6,434 bases of DNA from an uncultured Clostridia bacterium (GCA_947305675.1 CAMZED010000085.1:1-6434), one strand, 5' to 3'; counted from the stretch's first letter, positions 1-5,489 are shown. The notes: generated by a model not told the origin, from the sequence alone. Numbers and translations are program-made.

Positions 1-9
1 TTCACCCCC
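1..9 (-). promoter_or_regulatory. Ribosome binding site of the next gene of the SPFH operon (gene outside window)
   Basis: Read on the minus strand, the stop codon of the zinc-ribbon gene (TGA, 10-12) is followed at once by GGGGGTGAA, a G-rich Shine-Dalgarno-like stretch whose GGTGA part matches the extended anti-SD complement. This implies another gene starting a few bases beyond the window edge and co-transcribed with the three genes to its right. By analogy with B. subtilis ydjG-ydjH it could encode a TPM-domain (YdjH-like) protein, but nothing of its coding sequence is visible. Confidence 0.6.
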
Positions 10-1098
10 TCAGAACAGCTTCCAGAACAGATACATAACGCCGAGCACGGCGGCGGAGACCCCTGCCAGGATCCCGAACAGCCACCTGTAATAAGCGCCT
101 TTATCCATTGGAAGATTGCCGACAAACTTGCCGGTCTGACCGTTCATTGCGAACGTGAACTTCTGACCGTTCCAGGTCGTGTTGAGTATCCACACCGGAA
201 GCAGCGCGTATTTTGCCCTGCCGTGCGTGCACTGAACGCTGCCTCCGTCGACCGTGACGGAGCTGAAGCCCTGCACCGTCGAAGCAAACGCGTTTTCGGT
301 GCTGCGTTTTATGCGCCGGTTTGCGCGCTCGATGCTGTTTTCAGCGTCAATATCGTATTTATCGGCAAGATACCCCGAAAGATAAGCCGTCTGGAAATCG
401 ACAGCCTGACTCATATCGAACGGCTCGACGGATTCCATCAGGTCGTCGGGCATTTTTGTCGCACCGTCGACGGGAACGTCCACGAAATCCAGCGTTCCGG
501 CGCGATAAACCGAATAAAAACTCGTTTCGGTATAATTATACCTGCTGTCGCTCCAGGAACGGATCCGGGTGGCTTTGTAATTAATGCGGGCGTCCGCTTC
601 GGCGTCATAAAGCCAGAACGGGACGTAAAGCCCTTTTATCTCGTCTATATGGTTCTGACTGCTGAACACCTTCGGGAGCAGCCTTTTGCCGGTAAGATGC
701 TTTGCGAACGCTTTTTTAGCGTCTTCTTTGTTAAGCTGGAAAGGAATTACCAGATCGGGCTTGAGCTCGCCTTTGAACTGCCCCATCATGATCACCGGGT
801 TGCCGCAGAAGGGACATTCCGTCGCGCCCAGAGTCTCGTCGCCGACAACTTCGCCGCCGCAGGACTGGCAGACGTAAATCCGCATTCCGTCAGTCTCGCC
901 CGGCTGCCATTGATTTTCGGGCCTTTTTTCCCAGTTGAGCGCATCCTTGCCCTCGTTGTTAAGTATATCGTCATACGCGGCAAGCGTTTCGACGTCGAAT
1001 TCGGTATCGCAGTACGGACATTTCATCTTCTGCGATTCGCTGCTGAATTCGATCCCGCCGCCGCAGCACGGACACTTATATTCCTGTAATGCTGCCAT
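10..1098 (-). CDS. TFIIB-type zinc-ribbon membrane-anchored protein (YdjG-like)
   Basis: This 362-residue protein begins with two zinc ribbons, Cys9/Cys12 with Cys27/Cys30 and Cys77/Cys80 with Cys95/Cys98, all in CPxC or CxxC knuckles. A central, mostly soluble region of about residues 110-330 is rich in beta-type sequence, and a single hydrophobic membrane segment lies at about 339-359 at the very C-terminus (tail-anchored look). No catalytic motif is visible. The layout and the SPFH neighbour match proteins annotated as TFIIB-type zinc-ribbon-containing, related to B. subtilis YdjG, whose operon (pspA-ydjGHI) acts in membrane stress and recruitment of PspA-type proteins. The similarity to transcription factor TFIIB concerns the zinc fold only, so a role in transcription should not be assumed. 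The ATG at 1098 is preceded by GGAGCG about 8 bases upstream and lies 17 bases after the stop of the SPFH gene, consistent with one operon. The family call is solid; the membrane-stress role is inferred. Confidence 0.85.
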   Translation of the reverse strand: MAALQEYKCPCCGGGIEFSSESQKMKCPYCDTEFDVETLAAYDDILNNEGKDALNWEKRPENQWQPGETDGMRIYVCQSCGGEVVGDETLGATECPFCGNPVIMMGQFKGELKPDLVIPFQLNKEDAKKAFAKHLTGKRLLPKVFSSQNHIDEIKGLYVPFWLYDAEADARINYKATRIRSWSDSRYNYTETSFYSVYRAGTLDFVDVPVDGATKMPDDLMESVEPFDMSQAVDFQTAYLSGYLADKYDIDAENSIERANRRIKRSTENAFASTVQGFSSVTVDGGSVQCTHGRAKYALLPVWILNTTWNGQKFTFAMNGQTGKFVGNLPMDKGAYYRWLFGILAGVSAAVLGVMYLFWKLF

Positions 1099-1115
1099 AA
1101 CGTTACGCTCCGATT

Positions 1116-2453
1116 TTACGGCCGGATGTCTTTATCGTCGAACGGGTCGCCGCATTCCGGGCAGAACTTCGGGGGATGTTTGGGATCCTCGGGTTCCCAA
1201 CCGCATTTATCGCACTTATAAAGCGGAACGCCCTCGGGTTTTTTTGCGCCGCATTCGCCGCAGAATTTGCCTTTGTTCTCGGCTCCGCAGGTCGGGCACT
1301 TCCAGGTGTTGGGCGCCTGAGGTCTTTTTTCGCCGCATTCGCCGCAGAATTTGCCGGTCGACTGCGCTCCGCATTTGGGGCAGGTCCAGCTGTCGGACTT
1401 GGCTGCCTGAGGCTGATTTGCCTGCTGCTGAGCGGCAGATTGCTGCTGACCCATTGCGAACAGGTTCGACGCGTTCATCCCGCCGGCGTTCATAGCCATA
1501 CCCATTCCCATAAAGCCGGTCATCGCGCCGCCCTGGTTGTTGGCGGCGTCGCGCATTGCGTCCGCCTGAGCGCCGACAAGCCTTGCGCCCGCGGCATTGG
1601 GATTGGTGGTCATTGCGATCTCTTCCCATTCGGTGATCTTCTTGCGCTGATCTTCGGGGATCGAGAGCGAGTTGACGTTGATCGAGAAAACTTCAATGCC
1701 GCGTTTTTCGCGCCATTCCGACGAGAGGACTTCGTTCAGATTGTCGCGGATCTCGTTCGTGTATGCCGGGATCTCGGAATAAGATATCTTTTTGGCGGAG
1801 ATCTTTGCCAGTGCGGGCTGAAGCGCGTTGAGCAGTTCTCCTTTGAGCATACCGTCTATTTCGGAACGGTCGTAATCGGACGAAACGTTGCCGCTGACGT
1901 TGGTATAGAAGAGCAGCGGGTTGGTGATCTTGTAAGAGAACACGCCGTTGCAGCGAAGGTCGACCGAAAGTTTGAACCCGAGGCTTTCGTCAACGATAAC
2001 GCGGAACGGGATGGGGTTGGCGGTGCCGTATTTGTTGTCGCCGATCTCGCGGAGGTTGAAGTAATAAACGCGTTGATCTTTGCCGGTGTCGCCGCCGAAA
2101 GTGAAACGTCTGCCGATGGCTTTGAAGGTATCCAGTATGCTCCTGCCGAGCGATCCTGCGAAAACGGAGGGCTCTGTCGAGGTATCGTAAACGAATTCGC
2201 CGGGTTCGGCGCAGACTTCGACGATCTTGCCCTGCTCGACGATGATCATACATTGACCGTCGGCAACCGCGATGACCGATCCGTTGGAGATTATGTTGTC
2301 GCTCCCTTTGGTGTTGGAAGTACGCGAGCCGGTGCGTTTTTCGCCTTTGGTGACCAGTATGTTCTTCGGCATAGCCTCACAATAAAAATACTCTTTCCAC
2401 TGGTCGGCGAGAACGCCTCCTAATGCTCCGATTCCTGCTTTGATAAGTCCCAT
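1116..2453 (-). CDS. SPFH-domain protein with three C-terminal zinc ribbons (YdjI-like, COG4260 type)
   Basis: This 445-residue protein has the N-terminal form typical of the COG4260 stomatin/prohibitin-like family (start MGLIKAGIGALGG, then a basic segment with MPKNILVTKG). The SPFH domain spans roughly residues 25-285 and contains an IPFRVIVDESLGFKLSVD-type stretch. A low-complexity linker rich in Gly, Met, Ala and Gln (about 305-352) leads to three zinc ribbons: Cys358/361/370/373, Cys386/389/398/401 and Cys414/417/431/434. The first two are near copies of each other. SPFH proteins oligomerise at membranes and organise lipid or protein domains; B. subtilis YdjI is the closest named relative I recognise and is about 120 residues shorter. 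There is no obvious long transmembrane helix, so membrane attachment is probably through the N-terminal hydrophobic segment or through the YdjG-like partner encoded next. The ATG at 2453 has a strong AAAGGAG site (2460-2466). Older annotations call such proteins 'virion core protein', which is misleading. Confidence 0.9.
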   Translation of the reverse strand: MGLIKAGIGALGGVLADQWKEYFYCEAMPKNILVTKGEKRTGSRTSNTKGSDNIISNGSVIAVADGQCMIIVEQGKIVEVCAEPGEFVYDTSTEPSVFAGSLGRSILDTFKAIGRRFTFGGDTGKDQRVYYFNLREIGDNKYGTANPIPFRVIVDESLGFKLSVDLRCNGVFSYKITNPLLFYTNVSGNVSSDYDRSEIDGMLKGELLNALQPALAKISAKKISYSEIPAYTNEIRDNLNEVLSSEWREKRGIEVFSINVNSLSIPEDQRKKITEWEEIAMTTNPNAAGARLVGAQADAMRDAANNQGGAMTGFMGMGMAMNAGGMNASNLFAMGQQQSAAQQQANQPQAAKSDSWTCPKCGAQSTGKFCGECGEKRPQAPNTWKCPTCGAENKGKFCGECGAKKPEGVPLYKCDKCGWEPEDPKHPPKFCPECGDPFDDKDIRP

Positions 2454-2459
2454 GGTTAA

Positions 2460-2466
2460 CTCCTTT
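2460..2466 (-). promoter_or_regulatory. Strong ribosome binding site of the SPFH gene
   Basis: On the minus strand AAAGGAG lies six bases before the ATG at 2453-2451. It fixes the start of the SPFH protein and suggests efficient translation. Confidence 0.85.
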
Positions 2467-2486
2467 CGGTTTGCGTTGTATTTTTG

Positions 2487-2492
2487 ATTATA
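2487..2492 (-). promoter_or_regulatory. Possible internal -10 box in front of the SPFH gene
   Basis: The 49-base gap between the small membrane protein gene and the SPFH gene is strongly AT-rich, unlike the surrounding coding DNA, and contains a perfect TATAAT on the minus strand. The -35 region at 16-18 bases is poor (best match TGAAAA), so this may be only an AT-rich spacer. If active, it would allow separate expression of the SPFH and zinc-ribbon genes. Confidence 0.25.
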
Positions 2493-2502
2493 TTTTTAAT
2501 TC

Positions 2503-2865
2503 TTATTTGTTTTCAGGTTTTTCCGAGACATCCGGAACAGATCCGGGTTCAGGGTATTCGAGTTTTACGGAATAAGGGTTTTTGTTTGGTTTGACAACGT
2601 GTTCCGAATTCTGTTCGGCTTTTGCAAGCCTGAACATAAGGCGGATGAATATCAGCCCCAGCAAAACAATGACTACCCAGACTCCCAGCGCGACCCAGGT
2701 CGGCCAGAGAGGCCAGATACCGTTGCGGTAGAGCGCATAGAACACCGCCGCGGGGATCCCCAGCCAGAAGTTGATCAGAAGGCTGAAGATGAACTGAAGC
2801 AAAAAGCTGCTGTAAAGCCTTGCACGTAAGCGAAGAGTGCGTTCGAACATATTCTGAAATGTCAT
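2503..2865 (-). CDS. Small two-TM membrane protein, first gene of the SPFH operon
   Basis: This 120-residue protein has a short basic N-terminus (LRLRAR at 11-16), two hydrophobic segments at about residues 20-46 and 57-79 joined by a Trp/Pro-rich turn (NGIWPLWPTW), and a charged, proline-containing hydrophilic C-terminal tail (about 83-120). It loosely resembles small 2TM-type membrane proteins, but I do not recognise a family with confidence. The reading frame is open up to an ATG at 2889, but the second ATG (2865) is the better start: an AGGTGAGGTGA ribosome binding site (2871-2881) lies five bases before it and would otherwise be inside the coding sequence. The gene is the first of the operon and its stop lies 49 bases before the SPFH start, so it is probably a membrane partner of the SPFH/zinc-ribbon pair. 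That link rests on context only. Confidence 0.8.
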   Translation of the reverse strand: MTFQNMFERTLRLRARLYSSFLLQFIFSLLINFWLGIPAAVFYALYRNGIWPLWPTWVALGVWVVIVLLGLIFIRLMFRLAKAEQNSEHVVKPNKNPYSVKLEYPEPGSVPDVSEKPENK

Positions 2866-2870
2866 AGCGA

Positions 2871-2881
2871 TCACCTCACCT
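2871..2881 (-). promoter_or_regulatory. Ribosome binding site deciding the start of the small membrane protein
   Basis: AGGTGAGGTGA on the minus strand matches the extended Shine-Dalgarno complement and lies five bases before the ATG at 2865. It argues for the 120-residue form and against the 128-residue form starting at 2889. Confidence 0.75.
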
Positions 2882-2909
2882 GTAAACATCTTTTCTTTAA
2901 TTATTATTG

Positions 2910-2938
2910 ATTATACAATAAAGCGTACTGTATGTCAA
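2910..2938 (-). promoter_or_regulatory. Consensus sigma-A promoter of the SPFH operon
   Basis: On the minus strand a perfect -35 TTGACA (2938-2933) and a perfect -10 TATAAT (2915-2910) are separated by exactly 17 bases. Transcription would start near 2903, giving a leader of about 38 bases before the ATG at 2865. The promoter is of the housekeeping (sigma-70/sigma-A) type rather than the ECF type that drives pspA-ydjGHI in B. subtilis. Confidence 0.88.
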
Positions 2939-2941
2939 CTA

Positions 2942-2982
2942 TTTTTAAAAAGCGCCCGACCGGAAATTTTCCGGTCAGGCGC
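2942..2982 (-). terminator. Rho-independent terminator of the NUDIX-MATE unit
   Basis: GCGCC (2952-2956) pairs with GGCGC (2978-2982) and GACCGG (2958-2963) pairs with CCGGTC (2971-2976), separated by one C/A mismatch. The loop is AT-only (AAATTTT, able to pair further). On the minus strand the hairpin is followed by TTTTT (2951-2947). It lies seven bases after the MATE stop codon and just upstream of the next promoter, so it insulates the two minus-strand units. The plus side lacks a T-tract, so it is not bidirectional. Confidence 0.9.
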
Positions 2983-2989
2983 CCGAAGA

Positions 2990-4354
2990 TCAAAGCACCA
3001 ATATGGTTTTACGGTAAAGATGTCTGAAGCAGATAACGGTTATGATCAGTCCGGCGCCCTCGGCGATTATGAACGACCACCAGACGCTGGTGACTTCGCC
3101 GGTCCTTGCCAGAAGCCACGCCGAAGGTATAAGCACCACAAGCTGGCGGATCACCGAAACGATAAGCGAGTAAATGCTTTGCGAAAACGCCTGGAAAGTC
3201 GATCCGAGGGCGATGCATACAGCCGCTATCGGGAAACAGAAACTTATAATGCGAAGCGCCGGCTCTCCGATCTCGTGCATATAAGGCGAGGCGTTGAAAA
3301 AATCGAGCAATACGCCCGGAAAGACGTTGAAAATAACGGTGCCGACCGCCATTATGCAGAAAGCGAGCAGCATTCCGAACCTTAACACCTCGGTTATACG
3401 ATCCTTTCTGCGGGCGCCGTAATTGTAAGCGAGTATCGGGATAAGGCCGTTGTTAAGCCCGAAAACCGGCATGAAGAAAAAGCTCTGAAGTTTGAAATAA
3501 ACGCCGAAGACCGCCGCCGCGGTGGTGGAGAACCCGATAAGGATCCGGTTCATCAGATAAGTCATTACCGACCCGATCGACATCATAAGTATGGAAGGGA
3601 TCCCGACAGCGTAGATGCGTTTTATTATCGCCGCGTGCGGGCGAAGGATATCGCGCAGGCGGATTTTTATTTCGGGGTTTTTGAAAACGTTCAGCAGCAT
3701 TGCGACAGCCGCCGCGCAGAACTGGCCGATAACCGTGGCATACGCCGCGCCGGCAACTCCGACGCCTTTGATCCACGGGATATCGATATATCCGACAAAC
3801 GGGATATAAGCGGATCCGAGTATCATTATCGGATCAAGTATAATGTTTATCACCGCTCCGGTTATCTGCGAAGCCATACTGAAAAGCGTTCTGCCGGTGG
3901 ATTGCAGCAGCCGTTCGCACATCACCTGCATAAACAGCCCGAAAGAAAGGCAGCAGACGATCCTTATGTAATCGGTGCCCATCGAGACGATACCCGGGAT
4001 GTCGGTCTGGCTCCGCAGGAACGGTTCGGATAAAAACATACCGACAATAAGCATTACCGCCGAGCTGAGAGCCGAAAGCAATATTCCGGCATTTGCCGCC
4101 GCATCGGCGCGGTTCTGATTCTTTTCGCCCAAAGCCTTCGAAAGCAGCGCGTTCACGCCGACGCCGGTGCCGCTTGCAACGGCGATCATAATGTTCTGCA
4201 TCGGGAACGCGAGCGAAACGGCGGTAAGAGCGTCCTCGCTCAGGCGGGTGACGAAAATGCTGTCCACTATATTATAAAGCGCCTGCATGAGCATCGAAGC
4301 CATCATCGGCAGAGACATCCCCACCAAAAGGCGTTTTACGGGTTTTACCCCCAT
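2990..4354 (-). CDS. MATE-family multidrug/metabolite efflux transporter
   Basis: This 454-residue integral membrane protein has the length and about twelve hydrophobic segments expected of the MATE family (Na+ or H+ coupled efflux, inner membrane). Diagnostic stretches are the first helix with ALYNIVDSIFVTRL (25-38), GTGVGVNALLSKALGEKN (62-79), QSTGRTLFSMASQITGAVIN (151-170) followed by ILDPIMILG, and NYGARRKDR (311-319) in the C-terminal half. The substrate cannot be read from the sequence. The start is uncertain. ATG 4354 has only a weak AAAGAG site. An in-frame TTG at 4387 would add 11 residues, has AGAGG (4398-4402, inside the last codons of the upstream gene) ten bases before it, and fits homologues that, as I recall, carry a short N-terminus before the NKMG..P motif. 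The open frame upstream to 4624 is overlap with the NUDIX gene and is not protein. It is the second gene of a two-gene operon with the pyrophosphatase-NUDIX gene. Confidence 0.92.
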   Translation of the reverse strand: MGVKPVKRLLVGMSLPMMASMLMQALYNIVDSIFVTRLSEDALTAVSLAFPMQNIMIAVASGTGVGVNALLSKALGEKNQNRADAAANAGILLSALSSAVMLIVGMFLSEPFLRSQTDIPGIVSMGTDYIRIVCCLSFGLFMQVMCERLLQSTGRTLFSMASQITGAVINIILDPIMILGSAYIPFVGYIDIPWIKGVGVAGAAYATVIGQFCAAAVAMLLNVFKNPEIKIRLRDILRPHAAIIKRIYAVGIPSILMMSIGSVMTYLMNRILIGFSTTAAAVFGVYFKLQSFFFMPVFGLNNGLIPILAYNYGARRKDRITEVLRFGMLLAFCIMAVGTVIFNVFPGVLLDFFNASPYMHEIGEPALRIISFCFPIAAVCIALGSTFQAFSQSIYSLIVSVIRQLVVLIPSAWLLARTGEVTSVWWSFIIAEGAGLIITVICFRHLYRKTILVL

Positions 4355-4394
4355 TTTGTTCTCTTTGAATTCTTTTGCTCCGTCCAAAATATAT

Positions 4395-5186
4395 TTACCT
4401 CTGAAATCTGTCGGCCTGTTCAAGTATCTTTTTGTTGTTTTGGTGCGTAAGCGCCTCGTATGCTTCGCCGTACGGCAAAACAAGATATTCGTTGTCTTCG
4501 AAACCGGGATTGTGCTTCGGCCCTCCGCCCGAATATTCGGCAAGGAAATAAACCACGGTCTTTTCTTTGCCGTTCGGCATGGTATAAACGGTTTCGGCGC
4601 GGAATCCTTCGACGATCTCGGCACGGACCGAGGTTTCTTCCCAGGTCTCGCGCAGGGCGGTTCCGCGTTCGTCCTCGCCGGGTTCCATATGCCCTTTCGG
4701 GAATCCGCAAACTCCGTTGCGGGAGCGTATGAGCAAATACTTCCTCACACCGCCGTCGACTGTGAAAATCACCGTCCCGCAAGATTTTTCGCAGACCGAT
4801 TCGACGTACCCCTTGTGGAAGCGTTCCTGAAAAAACACCGCCTGCGCGATCTCGTGCTGAAAGAACTTTTTGCCCTCCGGCGCGGCGACAAGTTTATCCT
4901 CGACGTCGTCGGTGCGGTGTATAACGCCGATCACGACGGCGTCGTATTCTTTCACCGGCACGTCCACTCCGAGCAGATAGACGTCGAGTTCCTCGCCGTC
5001 TCCGCTTATTACCCCGGGAAGATATCCGTAATTGATCGGATATATCAGCCCGGGATGTTTGGGGTGTTCCGTACCGATCGGACGGTCCATGACGATATGT
5101 ACTTTTTTGCCGAGGAAAAAGTCTGTCAACGCCTTGCGCGACAGATCGCCGGACGGCGTTCCTGCTGCTGACGGATCGAAAATCAT
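4395..5186 (-). CDS. Two-domain phosphohydrolase: inorganic pyrophosphatase-like domain fused to a NUDIX hydrolase
   Basis: This 263-residue cytosolic protein carries two hydrolase domains. Residues about 25-128 resemble short family-I inorganic pyrophosphatases: DRPIG (34-38), YPINYGYLPG (49-58), the metal motif D63-G-E-E-L-D68 and TDDVEDKLVAAP (92-103) with Asp93, Asp97 and Lys98. The middle acid of the usual DxDxxD is Glu65 here. Residues about 134-260 form a NUDIX domain: box G165-x5-E171-x7-R179-E180-x2-E183-E184, preceded by FPK and reading GHMEPGED as in asymmetric dinucleoside-tetraphosphate (Ap4A) hydrolases. The catalytic glutamates are kept, but the late Gly is Ser186 and the hydrophobic position is Thr181. 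A plausible job is nucleotide clean-up in which the pyrophosphatase removes PPi, but the substrate is unknown. ATG 5186 follows AGGAG (5193-5197) by six bases. The gene leads the operon with the MATE transporter. Confidence 0.9.
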   Translation of the reverse strand: MIFDPSAAGTPSGDLSRKALTDFFLGKKVHIVMDRPIGTEHPKHPGLIYPINYGYLPGVISGDGEELDVYLLGVDVPVKEYDAVVIGVIHRTDDVEDKLVAAPEGKKFFQHEIAQAVFFQERFHKGYVESVCEKSCGTVIFTVDGGVRKYLLIRSRNGVCGFPKGHMEPGEDERGTALRETWEETSVRAEIVEGFRAETVYTMPNGKEKTVVYFLAEYSGGGPKHNPGFEDNEYLVLPYGEAYEALTHQNNKKILEQADRFQR

Positions 5187-5197
5187 AAAATACTCCT

Positions 5198-5213
5198 GCC
5201 GGGTGATTCCGGC
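5198..5213 (-). other. Small hairpin just upstream of the NUDIX ribosome binding site
   Basis: GCCGG (5198-5202) and CCGGC (5209-5213) form a five-base-pair GC-only stem with a six-base loop in the leader of the NUDIX-MATE transcript, directly abutting the AGGAG site (5193-5197). It could protect the mRNA 5' end or modulate access to the ribosome binding site. There is no riboswitch-like architecture in the roughly 40-base leader. Confidence 0.45.
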
Positions 5214-5233
5214 GATTATTTACGTAACGATTT

Positions 5234-5262
5234 ATTATAAATGACTGTCGGCCGTATGTCAA
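5234..5262 (-). promoter_or_regulatory. Consensus sigma-A promoter of the NUDIX-MATE operon
   Basis: On the minus strand a perfect TTGACA (5262-5257) and a perfect TATAAT (5239-5234) are separated by exactly 17 bases. Transcription would begin near 5227, leaving a leader of about 40 bases. The -35 and the bases after it (TTGACATAC) are the same as in the SPFH operon promoter. The spacer contains CTGTCGGC on the plus strand (5245-5252), one of several related motifs nearby. Confidence 0.88.
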
Positions 5263-5433
5263 CGAAAATAAACGCAGTCGGCAAAAAACGTGAAATAGTA
5301 CGCCGACAGCCTTTTTGCGCGCCGCCTGCTTGGACATTTTGACCATAGTTGATCCGTATTTCAATGACGACAAGCCGAAAAGAGCCAGAACAGCGTCGCT
5401 TGAGCGGATCCAGGCAGCTCTCGTTGCCCTGTA

Positions 5434-5462
5434 TTGACAACCCGGGCGCACGGGTATATAAT
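5434..5462 (+). promoter_or_regulatory. Consensus sigma-A promoter of the NodB-like gene
   Basis: A perfect TTGACA (5434-5439) and a perfect TATAAT (5457-5462) are separated by exactly 17 bases. The start would be near 5469, giving a leader of about 20 bases. The spacer is GC-rich and nearly filled by an inverted repeat, ACCCG (5440-5444) and CGGGT (5451-5455), which may be an operator. Confidence 0.88.
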
Positions 5463-5474
5463 ACCGTCTGACGC

Positions 5475-5481
5475 AAAGGAG
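5475..5481 (+). promoter_or_regulatory. Ribosome binding site of the NodB-like gene
   Basis: AAAGGAG lies eight bases before the ATG at 5490 and fixes this start. The next upstream frame is closed and the promoter lies just ahead. Confidence 0.85.
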
Positions 5482-5489
5482 TCGAAGCG

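Larger units (their letters stand above)
5187..5489. other. Divergent intergenic region between the NUDIX-MATE operon and the NodB-like gene
   Basis: This stretch of about 300 bases holds two outward-facing perfect-consensus promoters (minus 5234-5262, plus 5434-5462), the leader hairpin at 5198-5213 and three GTCGGC-type motifs (5247-5252, 5277-5282, and inverted at 5302-5307). Between the promoters (5263-5433) I see no recognised gene. One plus-strand frame stays open from a TTG at 5330 to a TGA at 5435-5437, reading like coding sequence (DPYFNDDKPKRARTASLER within it), but it has no ribosome binding site and runs into the -35 box, so it is not called as a gene. Confidence 0.6.

Noticed and set aside
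223..1089. Plus-strand open frame of 288 codons opposite the zinc-ribbon gene
   Set aside because: It is a shadow of the minus-strand gene with clear Cys-knuckle motifs. No ribosome binding site or family motif was seen in the plus frame.
10..1098. Reading the zinc-ribbon protein as a transcription factor, phage replication protein or helicase
   Set aside because: Such names come from zinc-ribbon similarity only. There are no Walker or helicase motifs, and the C-terminal membrane segment with the SPFH neighbour points to a membrane role.
1176..2423. Plus-strand open frame of 415 codons opposite the SPFH gene
   Set aside because: It is exactly antisense to a well-supported gene, has Ala/Val/Gly/Phe-biased composition without recognisable domains, and arises from the codon bias of the true strand.
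2866..2889. Eight extra residues of the small membrane protein from the ATG at 2889
   Set aside because: This segment contains the strong AGGTGAGGTGA ribosome binding site of the ATG at 2865, and the upstream ATG has no comparable site of its own.
4355..4624. N-terminal extension of the MATE reading frame
   Set aside because: The extra residues are basic and Thr/Arg-rich, have no MATE similarity and lie mostly inside the NUDIX coding sequence. The real start is at 4354 or 4387.
4287..5171. Plus-strand open frame of 294 codons opposite the NUDIX gene
   Set aside because: It is antisense to a protein with two recognised enzyme motifs and runs across the operon boundary into the MATE gene, so it is a shadow.
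5277..5316. Possible plus-strand terminator GTCGGC...GCCGAC plus T5
   Set aside because: The loop is 19 bases, the T-tract starts four bases after the stem, and no plus-strand gene ends upstream, so there is nothing for it to terminate.
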